NCBI GenBank assembly: GCA_023381695.1
Contig: JAMCQP010000089.1
Span: forward strand, 1-60,458
DNA: 60,458 bases
Direction of reading: 5' to 3'
Source of the DNA: Bacillota bacterium
Lineage (GTDB): Bacteria > Bacillota > UBA5301 > JAMCQP01
How positions within the stretch are numbered: the first letter of the stretch is position 1; each line of letters begins with the position of its first letter. The notes under the pieces were generated by a model. It ran no database searches. It was not told the origin of the DNA and saw nothing but the letters and a program-made list of their open reading frames with translations. This document shows positions 38,662 through 47,347 of the stretch, one piece after another. The translations under genes were made by a program, and so were the position numbers.

Positions 38662-39546
38662 ATGAAGCGGCTGCAGTGGTCGGGTGGGGGTTTGCGACGG
38701 AGAGCCGCTTTCTATTTGCAATTATCACCATTATTTGCGGCCTTCCGGGTGGCGGTCGTTCTGGCGGTGCTGGTGATCGGGGTATGGATCTACGCGCTCC
38801 TCAGATCGACGATTTTTATCGGGCCGTCCTTCCCGGTGGATCTCACCATGCCCGACCAGGGGGAGAAGGCGGCGGAAAAGGGCTCGGTGACCGCCTTTGT
38901 CTGCAACATCTTCGGCGATCCGGTGGCCGGCGCGCAGGTCAGGGTTGGACAGGTCCACGCCAGGACCGACGCGCACGGCTTTTTTCTTCTGGAGGGGGTT
39001 CCTACCGGGCCGGGGGAACTGGTGGTCAAGGCGGCGGGTTACCAGCCTCTGGTCCGGCAGGTTACTGTGGATGCTAGCCGGAACATTCTGGACATGAAGT
39101 ATGACACCGGCCTCTGGCCCGACAATTTCTTGGTGGATTTTCACGTCTTCGCCAACGTCGACCGGACCGGCAGTCTTAAACTCTTCGGCGAGGTGGGGGT
39201 GGCCAATGGCAGCAGCGACGCCTATTACCTCCTTGGGGCCTCCGTGACCGGGCCCAATGACGAACAGAAGCAGGATCTTCTCCAGACCGAGGACGACTAC
39301 CGGAACTTTGCCGGCAGCTACGGGGACGATAACTTCGTGGCCCGCCCGCGCATGGCGGTGGTCTTCGCCCCCCGGACCCACTACAAGGTGGATCTGAAGC
39401 CCCAGCCCGGGCCGGTCCTGGGCGGCGAGTATAGACTGACGGCGATCTACGCCTCCAGGGAGGACTGGGCCAGGGGGCAATCGCAGACCCTGGTGCTGGC
39501 TGCCCAGGCGTTCCTGGATTCGGACTGGAATCCCCATTCACCCTGA
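38662..39546 (+). CDS. Membrane-anchored protein with carboxypeptidase-regulatory-like domain
   Basis: About 294 aa from ATG 38662 (AAAGGAG 12 nt before; upstream in-frame start less likely). Arg-rich N-terminus, one transmembrane helix (VAVVLAVLVIGVWIYALL), then a CarboxypepD_reg-like beta-sandwich: GSVTAFVCNIFGDPVAGAQV, RTDAHGFFLLEGVPTGPGEL, VVKAAGYQPLVRQVTVDASR. The C-terminal 150 residues are unassigned (FGEVGVANGSSDAYYLLGAS) and lack catalytic motifs. It would face the outside of the membrane, probably a structural or sensory part of the envelope. Confidence 0.65.
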   Translation: MKRLQWSGGGLRRRAAFYLQLSPLFAAFRVAVVLAVLVIGVWIYALLRSTIFIGPSFPVDLTMPDQGEKAAEKGSVTAFVCNIFGDPVAGAQVRVGQVHARTDAHGFFLLEGVPTGPGELVVKAAGYQPLVRQVTVDASRNILDMKYDTGLWPDNFLVDFHVFANVDRTGSLKLFGEVGVANGSSDAYYLLGASVTGPNDEQKQDLLQTEDDYRNFAGSYGDDNFVARPRMAVVFAPRTHYKVDLKPQPGPVLGGEYRLTAIYASREDWARGQSQTLVLAAQAFLDSDWNPHSP

Positions 39547-39590
39547 CCCGTCGGAGAGGGATTTACCTGGACGTGCCGAATAAGTGTAGA

Positions 39591-39808
39591 AGTGACGACT
39601 CCCCGAACTAAAGTCCGAGGCTTCTCGGTTCCTTTGCAGGCAAAAGCAAGCCCACATCCCCGAAGGCTCCGTCCGAGCCCTTGAAGTTTCGCCGTTTGGA
39701 GGCGAGCTGTCGCTCAAAAAGCCTCCGGCGCGAGACCTTTCGGTGAACATTTTACGCAGCGACCTACTCGCTGCAACCAGCTATGTCCAGTTTTCAAAGA
39801 GCGGTCTC
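39591..39808 (-). ncRNA. Orphan omegaRNA-like / IS200-IS605 right-end RNA candidate
   Basis: On the minus strand, an extended -10 (TGGTATAAT, 39824-39816) is followed by CTCTTTGAAAACTGGACATA and a chain of stable arms: GCAGCGA/TCGCTGC; CGCCG-GAGGC enclosing GAGC/GCTC and closing GCCTC-CGGCG; GGCTC/GAGCC; and finally CCTCGGAC-TTTA-GTTCGGGG. The last arm and the bases after it (AAGCCTCGG...GGGGAGTCGTCAC) resemble the 3' end of TnpB guide RNAs at IS605-family right ends. No tnpB gene is present; a 70-codon frame across it has only a TnpB-tail flavour. Identity is by pattern recall and unproven. Confidence 0.4.
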
Positions 39809-39851
39809 TGTCACTATTATACCAGAAAGGAGGCTACGGCGCTATCATCTC

Positions 39852-39865
39852 CGGAATTAATTCCG
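39852..39865. promoter_or_regulatory. Perfect 14-bp palindrome between two divergent -10 elements
   Basis: CGGAATTAATTCCG lies between the minus-strand TATAAT (39821-39816) and a plus-strand TATAAT (39885-39890) that precedes the TPR protein gene. Its position fits an operator shared by both transcripts. Confidence 0.5.
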
Positions 39866-39920
39866 AGGTTTTCCCGCGCTAGTTTATAATCTGGCCATCA
39901 TTAGGGGGAGGGGAGCGGAA

Positions 39921-40835
39921 ATGCGATTCGGGTCTGTGCGTGTTGTCAGAGGGCACCTGTTGGTAATGGCTTTGGCAATGGGGTTGGTAATGGGGTTTGC
40001 CGCGGCGTTTGGGCTTGGAGTTGGGTTCCGGGCGCCGGAGGCAAAGTTACCGGTTGCACATGCTGCTTCAGAGGCGGAGAGCCTGGCGGCTCTGTTAAAG
40101 ACCGCGGACGAGCTCTACGCCACCAGATCCGATCCAGCCAACCTGCAAAAGAGCATTGATATTTTAGACAAGCTGCTGGCTTCCGCCAATGTTTCCGCCA
40201 ACGCCAGCGTTAACGGCAACCCCAATGCTAGCGGTAACGCTAACGCCAGCGGCGACAACTCCGCCGCCTATGAAGCCCTGTGGCGGCTGGGGCGGGCATA
40301 CCGCTGGCAGGCCGAGAAAGCGCAGGCTTCCGGTGGGGAACGGATGAAACTTCTTGAGAAGGCTAAAGACTACGCGGAGAGGGCCACCCGGGCCAATGAA
40401 CAGGGGGCGGACGGGCACTACTGGTTGGGCGTGGTCTTGGGGCGCATCGGGGAAGAGCGGGGAGTGCTTAATTCGCTCTTTTTGATCAAACCCATCAGGC
40501 AGGAGATGGAGAAGGTGCTGGCCATCGACCCGAAGTATGCCGGCGCGCACCATGTGCTGGGAGTGCTCTACCGGAAGGCGCCGCCCCGCCCGTTGAGCAT
40601 CGGGGACATCAAGAAGGCGTTGCAGGAGGCCAACCTGGCGGTCAAGTACGCTCCCGCGGACACCCTTTACCGGGTGGGCCTGGCGGAGGTCCACATCGCC
40701 CTGAAAGAATACGACAAGGCCCGCGGCATCCTGGAAGAGGCCGTCAAGACGCCGCCCACGCCGGGAGACGAGCCGGCCGGGGAGATGGATAAAGCCACGG
40801 CCAGGGACCTTTTGAAGCAAATTGAAAAGAAGTAA
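39921..40835 (+). CDS. Exported tetratricopeptide-repeat protein
   Basis: A 304-aa protein with an N-terminal signal segment (LLVMALAMGLVMGFAAAFGL...AHAASEA) and TPR-type helical pairs (AAYEALWRLGRAYRWQAEKA, ADGHYWLGVVLGRIGEERGV, AHHVLGVLYRKAPPRPLSIG, YRVGLAEVHIALKEYDKARG). The pattern resembles TRAP-T-component/TatT-like periplasmic scaffolds. Between helices is a low-complexity Ala/Asn/Ser segment made of repeated NASG-like units (residues about 92-115). GGGGAGGGGAGCGG precedes ATG 39921. The next gene overlaps by 14 bp. Confidence 0.75.
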   Translation: MRFGSVRVVRGHLLVMALAMGLVMGFAAAFGLGVGFRAPEAKLPVAHAASEAESLAALLKTADELYATRSDPANLQKSIDILDKLLASANVSANASVNGNPNASGNANASGDNSAAYEALWRLGRAYRWQAEKAQASGGERMKLLEKAKDYAERATRANEQGADGHYWLGVVLGRIGEERGVLNSLFLIKPIRQEMEKVLAIDPKYAGAHHVLGVLYRKAPPRPLSIGDIKKALQEANLAVKYAPADTLYRVGLAEVHIALKEYDKARGILEEAVKTPPTPGDEPAGEMDKATARDLLKQIEKK

Positions 40836-41514
40836 GCGGGTCTCGAACTTTGCCTTTGCCACGGCCTCGACCGATGGCTCAGCTTCAGCTTTGGTGTTGG
40901 CTCTGGTCCTGGGCCTGACTCTGGCAATCGCCATAGCGATGGCGGCGATCATCTCCACCAATTTGAACATGGCGCTGATGTCGCCCCTTACCGTCTCCGA
41001 TCCACTTCGGCCGGCGCAGGCCATCGCGGTGCTGAGCGGCGGCTATAATGCCGACGGGAGCCTGGGAAGCAGTACGGTGGAACGGATGGACCGGGGCATC
41101 GAGCTCTACCGGCAAAGCTATGCGCCGGTCATGATCCTCTCCGGCGGGGACAAGCCCCCGTCCAGTCCTTCGGGCCGGCCGGAGGCCGAGGCGATGGCCG
41201 GTTATGCGCGCCGGTGCGGGGTTCCGGCCGGGGCCGTGGTTATCGAGGGGCGCTCCCTATCCACGGCCCAGAATACGGCGAACATCGCCGCCATTGCCAG
41301 GGCGTACGGCTGGCGGACGGTGATCCTGGTCACCTCGCCTTACCATGCGCGGCGGGCTAGCTGGATGCTGCGCGAGCAGGGGCTGGAGGTAATCAACGCT
41401 CCGGCGATTCACAGCGAGGCGTATAGCGCGGTGGGCCGGCAGCGCTTGCGAGTCTTTCGCCTCGTTGCGCTGGAATACCTCAAGCTTGCCAGATACCTGA
41501 TCTTCCGCACGTGA
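40822..41514 (+). CDS. YdcF-like DUF218 membrane protein
   Basis: About 230 aa from a TTG start overlapping the TPR gene stop. One transmembrane helix (LVLALVLGLTLAIAIAMAAI), then the DUF218 core: AIAVLSGGYNADG, MDRGIELYRQSYAPVMILSG, EAEAMAGYARRCGVPAGAVV, EGRSLSTAQNTANIAAIARA, VTSPYHARRASWMLREQGLE. The ElyC/SanA/YdcF group is linked to envelope polysaccharide and lipid-carrier metabolism. Coupled to an exported TPR protein, an envelope role is likely. Confidence 0.85.
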   Translation: MKRSKRVSNFAFATASTDGSASALVLALVLGLTLAIAIAMAAIISTNLNMALMSPLTVSDPLRPAQAIAVLSGGYNADGSLGSSTVERMDRGIELYRQSYAPVMILSGGDKPPSSPSGRPEAEAMAGYARRCGVPAGAVVIEGRSLSTAQNTANIAAIARAYGWRTVILVTSPYHARRASWMLREQGLEVINAPAIHSEAYSAVGRQRLRVFRLVALEYLKLARYLIFRT

Positions 41515-41540
41515 CCGGCGCCGGGATGATGTATTCGTAT

Positions 41541-41639
41541 AAGATTGCAGTTAAGATTGCAGTTGCATAAAATAACAGTCAATTAAAACCACGGTCGAGG
41601 TTGCAGTCGATGAGCCAGCGTGGCATAAAGTGGCATAAA
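41541..41639 (+). repeat. Two short tandem duplications in the 5' region of the flavoprotein gene
   Basis: AAGATTGCAGTT occurs twice head-to-tail (41541-41564) and GTGGCATAAA twice head-to-tail (41620-41639). The rest of the 153-bp gap shows no gene and no clear promoter. Confidence 0.8.
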
Positions 41640-41667
41640 ACGCTGCGGCAAGTCTGGAGGAATAGGG

Positions 41668-43272
41668 ATGCGGAAAAAAGGCACATGGCTGGTGCGGCAG
41701 GTGGAAGGCCGGTTCTCCAGGGAGGTGCCGGCGCTGACCCCGTTTTATGCCATAAGCCGGAAGAATGGTAAGAACGGTAAAAACAGTAAGAACGGCAAGA
41801 ACGCCGGCCCGGGCCTGGCCTTGCGGGATGGTTCGCGGGTGGTGGTGATTGGCGGGGGGATCGCCGGCAGCGCCTTCACCAGAAAGCTTCTCTGGCTTAC
41901 CGCCAAAGAGGGGCTCAACGTGGAAGTGGTTCTCGTGAACAGCACCAGTTGCAACTATTGCGGCGGGCTGGTGACCGAACTTTCCATGGGCGCCCTGGAG
42001 GTTCTGTACGGCCTGGGCATTCCCCGGGACCTCATCTTGAGCCATATCGACAATTGCGTCTATGTGAACGCCGAGGGGAGCGAGTCGGTGGAGGTCAATT
42101 TTCCGCTGGTCTCGGTCCTGCGGACGAGCCGTTTCGGCTACCAGGGGTTTGACGATTCGTTCAAGGAACGGGTCCTTTTGGGCATGGAGGATCAGGCCAG
42201 CCGGCTGCGCATGGTGGAACCCACCATCGTGACCGACGTCACGCCCATCGCGCCGCCGGGACCGGGGCGTTTCCGGATCACCTTGAGCCGGCGGGTCAAG
42301 GACGGCCTGGAGAGGGAAACCCTCGACGTCGACCTGGTGGTGATGGCCACCGGGCTTAAAAGCCTGAACACCCCGATGTTCCGTAAGTTCAAAGAGATCA
42401 CCGGGTACAAGGATCCGCCGGTCATGGACGCCAGCGTGACGGAGGTGGACACCTCGCGGGCGGTTTACAACCGCCTGGAACACCAGATCCTGCTTGTGGA
42501 CCGGATCATTCCCCACTGCATGGTGGCGCTGATTCCCAAGGCCAAGAACTGGCTCACGGTGACCTCGCTGGAAAAGGTGCTCACGGTGGAGGATGTGGAA
42601 AAGGTCTTTGCCCACCCGGCCATCAAGGAATACATCGATCTCGCGGAACCAACCACATCGTTGCGCTGCGGCCGGATCTGCCGGGCCAACGTTTTTACCG
42701 GCCACGCCAAAAATTTGTGCGGCGACGGCTGGGTGGTGCTGGGGGATCTCACCGGATACGGGCGGGTGCTCAAGGACGGGTATTTTGCGGCCTTGTACGG
42801 GGCGCGGCTGGCGGCGGCCACGGCGGTTTACCACGGGATCTCGGGAAAGGACTTCGAACGCCATTATTGCCGGCCAATCCGCCGGATTGCCCGCGACAAC
42901 CGGGTGGGAATGTTACTCTTCAAGTTTAACAGCCGCCTGTCCGTGCGGAGGTGGTTCCGGCGGTGGCTTCTGGCGGCGATCAAGAATGAAAAACAGAAAA
43001 ACCCTTACGGGGGGCCGGTGCATTCCGCCTTCCGGGCGCTGACCACTGGCGTCCTGTCCTATAAATGGATCACCGGCCTGTTTGTCGTGGGCCTGGCGGG
43101 GTATCTGGCGCGATGGCCCTGGACCGGCCGGACAAGCTCGGCTGGTTGGAATGGCTCAAAGGATGGGCCGGGGAAACGCCGGCTTATGAAGCAAGGCCTT
43201 CGGGCGGAGCGAGGAGCCGGTTATCCGGGCGACTCCGGCGCCGATATACATATGGAGGAAGGGCGCAAATAA
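41668..43272 (+). CDS. FAD-dependent oxidoreductase, geranylgeranyl-reductase-like
   Basis: A 534-aa flavoprotein. After a 45-residue leader with a Lys/Asn/Gly repeat (KNGKNGKNSKNGKN) comes the FAD Rossmann motif VVVIGGGIAGSAFTRKLL. DLVVMATGLKSLN and the second FAD motif WVVLGDLTGYGRVLKDGYFA follow; the latter is typical of the GGR/lycopene-cyclase-like group. Cys residues in SCNYCGGLVTEL and RCGRICRAN are notable. The C-terminal 60 residues have a hydrophobic stretch (WITGLFVVGLAGYLARW), perhaps a membrane tether. TGGAGGAATAGGG precedes ATG 41668. Substrate unknown; isoprenoid lipid reduction is a guess. Confidence 0.75.
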   Translation: MRKKGTWLVRQVEGRFSREVPALTPFYAISRKNGKNGKNSKNGKNAGPGLALRDGSRVVVIGGGIAGSAFTRKLLWLTAKEGLNVEVVLVNSTSCNYCGGLVTELSMGALEVLYGLGIPRDLILSHIDNCVYVNAEGSESVEVNFPLVSVLRTSRFGYQGFDDSFKERVLLGMEDQASRLRMVEPTIVTDVTPIAPPGPGRFRITLSRRVKDGLERETLDVDLVVMATGLKSLNTPMFRKFKEITGYKDPPVMDASVTEVDTSRAVYNRLEHQILLVDRIIPHCMVALIPKAKNWLTVTSLEKVLTVEDVEKVFAHPAIKEYIDLAEPTTSLRCGRICRANVFTGHAKNLCGDGWVVLGDLTGYGRVLKDGYFAALYGARLAAATAVYHGISGKDFERHYCRPIRRIARDNRVGMLLFKFNSRLSVRRWFRRWLLAAIKNEKQKNPYGGPVHSAFRALTTGVLSYKWITGLFVVGLAGYLARWPWTGRTSSAGWNGSKDGPGKRRLMKQGLRAERGAGYPGDSGADIHMEEGRK

Positions 43273-43292
43273 AGGCCATGGGGGAAGGGGCA

Positions 43293-44351
43293 ATGAGGAT
43301 TCTGGGGCTGATTGGCTCGGCCAGGCGGCTTGGCAATACGGAAGCGCTGGTGAAAGAGGCGCTCCTCGGGGCGCGGGAGGCCGGAGCGCAAGCGGCGGTA
43401 GAAGCCGGGGCAGAAGCAGGAGCACAGGCCGGAGCAGAAACTGTAATACAATCTGAAACGGCGGTTGAGGTGAGCCTTTTGCGGCTCACCGACCTGAATA
43501 TCAAGCCTTGCCGGGGGTGCATGAGCTGTGTCTTCGGCGACGGGACCTGCGCCACAAAAGATGACGACATGCCCTATTTGCTGGATCTGATGCTTCAGGC
43601 GGACGGAGTGGTGATCGGCGCCCCAACCTACATCCTGTCGCCGGCGGCGATCATTAAATTGATCACCGACCGGTTTTTGATGGTGGCGCCTCGAATCCGG
43701 GAATTGCGGGCCAAAAAGCGCTATGCAGCCACCATCAACGTGGCGGGGCTGCCTTCCTGGGATCCCTTTGGATCCAGCATGTTAAACATGTTTGCCCTGG
43801 CTTTCCAGTTTGAACTGGTGGACAGCGTCACGGCCTTTTCGCCGGGCCCCGGGGAAACCCTGCTGGACCAGAAGAACATCGAAGCTGCGCATGCCGCCGG
43901 GCAGCAGCTGGCGGAGGCCGCGGCCGGCCGTGGGAAAAAGGCTGGCTTTGCGGGTGGTGAAGGCGTTACAGGCGTTACAGGCGCTGCGGGCGCTATGCAG
44001 GGATCACGTCGCAACGTTTGCCCGGTCTGCGGCAACCTTTATTTTGCCATCTTCCCCGACGGCAAGGTGACCTGTCCCATCTGCGGGGCGGAAGGCCGGC
44101 TGGTTGCGGGCAACGCCGCCGGAAGCGGTATCGGAAACGCCGCCCGAAGCGGGCCGGCTGCCGGGGGCCTTACGGTCGAATTTCCCGCGTCGGTCCACAG
44201 CACCAACCGGTGGGCGGAGGAGCCATTAATCCGGCACGTAAATGACTGGATCATCGCCAGCAAGGATACCTACCGCCAGAAGCGGCCGGCAATCAAGGAA
44301 CTTCTGCAAAAGTACCAGCGTTTAAACGACTGGTGGATCAAGAGGGATTGA
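43293..44351 (+). CDS. Iron-sulfur flavoprotein with zinc-ribbon insert (NADPH-dependent FMN reductase family)
   Basis: About 352 aa. Flavodoxin-like start MRILGLIGSARRLGNTEALV, then the CxxCxxC-type motif CRGCMSCVFGDGTC as in archaeal iron-sulfur flavoproteins, and GVVIGAPTYILSPAAIIKLI for FMN binding. Unusual additions are an Ala/Gly/Glu repeat insert at about residues 28-55 and a CPVCG...CPICG zinc ribbon around residues 245-270. ATG 43293 follows GGGGGAAGGGG; an ATG at 43278 is also possible. It is 20 bp after the GGR-like reductase, suggesting they work together. Confidence 0.8.
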   Translation: MRILGLIGSARRLGNTEALVKEALLGAREAGAQAAVEAGAEAGAQAGAETVIQSETAVEVSLLRLTDLNIKPCRGCMSCVFGDGTCATKDDDMPYLLDLMLQADGVVIGAPTYILSPAAIIKLITDRFLMVAPRIRELRAKKRYAATINVAGLPSWDPFGSSMLNMFALAFQFELVDSVTAFSPGPGETLLDQKNIEAAHAAGQQLAEAAAGRGKKAGFAGGEGVTGVTGAAGAMQGSRRNVCPVCGNLYFAIFPDGKVTCPICGAEGRLVAGNAAGSGIGNAARSGPAAGGLTVEFPASVHSTNRWAEEPLIRHVNDWIIASKDTYRQKRPAIKELLQKYQRLNDWWIKRD

Positions 44352-44946
44352 CCCGGCCCAACGCTTGGTGCAACCCCCGGTTCAATCCTCGGAGAAACGC
44401 CGTCAGATCCTTGCGCCGGTAATGCCCCCTCTCAAAGTCGTAATAGACCAGGAGTTGTTCGACGGATGGGAGGATCACGGTATGACTGGCCAGGTAGACC
44501 TCACAGCTCGGGTAGTCAATTACCTGATGTGCAATAAAAGCTTCTTCCAGGAGGTGCCGGATCACCCGCTGGTCGACGATGCCGGGCCCGATGAAGACGG
44601 CGATCCCGTTGCCGCGGGCCTGCTCGCGTAGCTGCCGGTCGATGGCGTCCAGTTCCTCGCGCACCTGCAGCCATTCGTGCATCAAACCCGCAGCGTGGGG
44701 ATATGATGCCCTGAAGATGGCGTTGGCGGCCCGCTGCCGCCAGGTGGGATCGAACCACCCGGCCACAAAGACCCGGACCTGATCTCTTACCGGTTCAAAC
44801 TCATCTTTTACCGGTTCAAATTCACTTCCAACAAACCGGGGGTCATCGATCAGTTGCGGCGAATGTGCTGGTTGTACATCTGGTTGTACATATTGTGCCG
44901 GTCGGCCTATATTTTCTTGCAACTGCATAGAAATGCACCTTATCAT
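44338..44946 (-). CDS. Hypothetical protein, no recognised family
   Basis: A 202-aa soluble protein overlapping the end of the flavoprotein gene by 14 bp, convergently. The N-terminal 55 residues contain short duplications (QYVQPDVQPAH; EFEPVKDEFEPVRDQ). The rest has a regular alpha/beta look: RVFVAGWFDPTWRQRAANAI, AVFIGPGIVDQRVIRHLLEE, SHTVILPSVEQLLVYYDFER. No catalytic motif or signal was identified. The start could be the second Met at 44928. The frame is long and codon use looks coding, so the gene is probably real. Confidence 0.6.
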   Translation of the reverse strand: MIRCISMQLQENIGRPAQYVQPDVQPAHSPQLIDDPRFVGSEFEPVKDEFEPVRDQVRVFVAGWFDPTWRQRAANAIFRASYPHAAGLMHEWLQVREELDAIDRQLREQARGNGIAVFIGPGIVDQRVIRHLLEEAFIAHQVIDYPSCEVYLASHTVILPSVEQLLVYYDFERGHYRRKDLTAFLRGLNRGLHQALGRVNPS

Positions 44947-45198
44947 GAAGGGAACCGATATTCAACCCATTTTGTTTTGCGCAACATTCTTTGGGTTGGA
45001 GGCGATCCTGAAGGGATAAAGACGGCTTTGTTGAATAATCTATGTTTATTGACACCTGTTGGCGGAACCCAAAGCGGGTATGCGCCGGAGGGCGCCCTGC
45101 AAATTAAGTGTTGCCCGTCCGGTTGAAAAGTAACCATAAAAGTAATCAGGAAGTGTCGAATCAACCAGAGCAAGGGATTGAACGGAGGAAAGCAAGCG
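44947..45198 (+). other. Intergenic region before hbd, no gene seen
   Basis: About 250 bp of AT-richer sequence. TTGCCC (45112-45117) with a CATAAA 18 bp later is a weak promoter candidate for the hbd-ackA unit. GAGGGCGCCCTG (45089-45100) is a short palindrome. Nothing else could be supported. Confidence 0.3.
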
Positions 45199-46092
45199 AT
45201 GGATTTGCACAGGATTGGTATCGTTGGCGCGGGGACCATGGGACAGGGCATCGCCGAGGAACTGGCCGGGAAGGGCTACGATGTTCTTCTGGCGGACAAG
45301 ACGCCGGCAATCCTGGAAGAGTCGAAGCAAGGGATCGAGCTCATCCTGGATCGCAAGATGGAGAAGTGGGCCATCACCGAGGCCGAAAAAAGGGTGGCGC
45401 TGGGGAGGATCACCTTGAGCACCCAGCTTATGGACCTGGGAGATGTGGAATTTGTGATCGAGACCATCACCGAGGAACTCGACGCCAAAAAGGAGCTTTT
45501 CCGGACGCTGGACCAGATCTGCCAGAAGGGCGTGATCTTTGCGTCCAATACCTCCACCCTGAGCATCACCGAGATGGGCGCGGTCACCTACCGCTCCGAC
45601 CGGACCATCGGGCTTCATTTTCTGAACCCGGTGAGCAAGGGCGTGGTGGAGATCATCCGGGGGCTCAAAACCTCGGAGTTGACTTTTAAAACCGCGCGGG
45701 AGTTTGTGGAGAGTATCGGCAAGACCGGCGTGGAGGTCTTTGAATCCCCGGGATTCATCACCACGCGGCTGATCATGCCTCTCCTCAATGAATCAATGTA
45801 CGCCCTGATGGAAGGCGTGGCCAGCGCCGAGGGCATCGACACCGCGATGCGGCTGGGCTATGAACTGAGCCGCGGCCCGCTGGAGATGGCCGACCGGATG
45901 GGGCTTGATTCGGTGCTGGTGGCCATGGAACGCCTCTTCCGCGACTTCGGGGACCTCAAGTTCCGGCCGTGCCCATTGCTTCGCAAACTGGTCCGGGCGA
46001 ATCACCTCGGGGTCAAGACCGGCCAGGGATTCTTCAAATACGACGAGGCCGGCAACAAGCTGCCCGAGGAAAAGATCGCCCAGACGGTATAA
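45199..46092 (+). CDS. hbd: 3-hydroxyacyl-CoA (3-hydroxybutyryl-CoA) dehydrogenase
   Basis: A 297-aa NAD-binding enzyme: RIGIVGAGTMGQGIAEELAG Rossmann motif, SNTSTLSITEMGAVTYRSDR, catalytic His in GLHFLNPVSKGVVEI, and a C-terminal domain with PGFITTRLIMPLLNES and RGPLEMADRMGLDSVLV. Length and HFxNP motif fit the short clostridial Hbd that reduces acetoacetyl-CoA in butyrate-type or beta-oxidation pathways. GGAGGAAAGC precedes ATG 45199. It lies 31 bp before acetate kinase; no thiolase or crotonase is adjacent. Confidence 0.92.
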   Translation: MDLHRIGIVGAGTMGQGIAEELAGKGYDVLLADKTPAILEESKQGIELILDRKMEKWAITEAEKRVALGRITLSTQLMDLGDVEFVIETITEELDAKKELFRTLDQICQKGVIFASNTSTLSITEMGAVTYRSDRTIGLHFLNPVSKGVVEIIRGLKTSELTFKTAREFVESIGKTGVEVFESPGFITTRLIMPLLNESMYALMEGVASAEGIDTAMRLGYELSRGPLEMADRMGLDSVLVAMERLFRDFGDLKFRPCPLLRKLVRANHLGVKTGQGFFKYDEAGNKLPEEKIAQTV

Positions 46093-46123
46093 CGGTATAA
46101 TCCGAGTTTTGGGAGGAAATTTC

Positions 46124-47347
46124 ATGAAGATCTTTGTTCTAAATTGCGGCAGTTCATCCATCAAATACCAGCTGTTCGATATGAAGAAGGAGACGGTTCT
46201 GGCCAGGGGCCGCGTGGAGAGGATTGGCATGGATACGGCGGTTCTTTCCCACCGGACCACGGGGAAGGAAGAGGTCAAACAGGTGGCCTCCATCCTTGAG
46301 CACACCGCCGCCATCAAAAAGGTCCTGGCGGTGCTCACTGATCCCAAGGCCGGGGCCATCCAGAGCGTGGACGAGATCACCGCGGTAGGCCACCGGGTGG
46401 TCAGCGGGGGCGAACACTTTTCCGAATCCGTGCTGATTACCGACGAGGTCAAAACGGTGATCAAGCAATGCTTCGACCTGGCGCCGCTGCACAACCCGCC
46501 CAACCTGATGGGGATCAACGCCATAGAGTCCATTTTGCCGGAAGTGCCGCAGGTGGCGGTCTTTGACACGGCGTTTCATTCCTCGATGCCGCCGTGCGCC
46601 TTCCTGTATGCGATTCCCTACATCCTTTACAAGCGCTACCGCATCCGCCGGTACGGCTTTCACGGCACCTCCCACAAGTATGTCACCACGCGTGCCGCCC
46701 AGCTGATGAAAAGGCCGGTTGAGGATCTGAAGATCATCTCCTGCCACCTGGGCAACGGCGCGAGCATTACCGCGGTCAAGGGCGGCAAGTCGGTGGACAC
46801 CACCATGGGATTTACGCCGGTGGAGGGCCTGATGATGGGAACCCGCAGCGGCGACCTCGATCCGGGGGCGCTGCTCTACGTGATGTCCAAGGAGAGCCTT
46901 GGCGTCGGCGAGGCGAACGCCATGCTCAACAAGCACAGCGGGTTGATCGGGGTCTCCGGAATCAGCGGCGACATGCGGGAGATCGAGGAGGAGATGGCCG
47001 CGGGCAATCAAAGGGCCAGGGACGCCTTTGACATGTTCGTATACCGGATTCGCAAGTATATCGGCGCTTATGCGGCGGCCATGGGCGGAGTGGATGCCGT
47101 GGTCTTCACCGCCGGGGTCGGGGAGAACTCTCCCGCCGTCCGGGAACAGGTCTGCCGCACCCTTGAATGTCTCGGGATTGAGTTTGACGACGAGAAGAAC
47201 AAAAACAGCGAAAAGGAGAAGGAGATCTCCAAACCCTCTTCCAAAGTAAGGGTGTTTGTCATCCCCACCAACGAGGAACTGGTGATTGCCCGGGATACCA
47301 TGGAGGTTGCCGCCAGGGTGACGGAGTCCCGGAGGGAGCGCCGGTGA
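46124..47347 (+). CDS. ackA: Acetate kinase
   Basis: A 407-aa ASKHA kinase: VLNCGSSSIKYQLFD phosphate motif, VGHRVVSGGEHFSESV, FDTAFHSSMPP, RYGFHGTSHKYV signature, SCHLGNGASITAVKGGKSVD, GLMMGTRSGDLDPG and VFTAGVGENSPAVRE. Converts acetyl phosphate to acetate with ATP formation. The loop before the end is Lys/Glu/Asn-rich (DEKNKNSEKEKEIS). No phosphotransacetylase is adjacent. GGGAGGAAATTTC precedes ATG 46124; the last codons overlap the peptidase start by 4 bp. Confidence 0.96.
   Translation: MKIFVLNCGSSSIKYQLFDMKKETVLARGRVERIGMDTAVLSHRTTGKEEVKQVASILEHTAAIKKVLAVLTDPKAGAIQSVDEITAVGHRVVSGGEHFSESVLITDEVKTVIKQCFDLAPLHNPPNLMGINAIESILPEVPQVAVFDTAFHSSMPPCAFLYAIPYILYKRYRIRRYGFHGTSHKYVTTRAAQLMKRPVEDLKIISCHLGNGASITAVKGGKSVDTTMGFTPVEGLMMGTRSGDLDPGALLYVMSKESLGVGEANAMLNKHSGLIGVSGISGDMREIEEEMAAGNQRARDAFDMFVYRIRKYIGAYAAAMGGVDAVVFTAGVGENSPAVREQVCRTLECLGIEFDDEKNKNSEKEKEISKPSSKVRVFVIPTNEELVIARDTMEVAARVTESRRERR

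Noticed and set aside
39538-39750. 70-codon minus-strand frame as a protein gene
   Set aside because: It lacks a ribosome site, is Ser/Arg-rich and lies across strong RNA hairpins; it is better explained by the structured RNA, possibly overlapping a lost tnpB tail.
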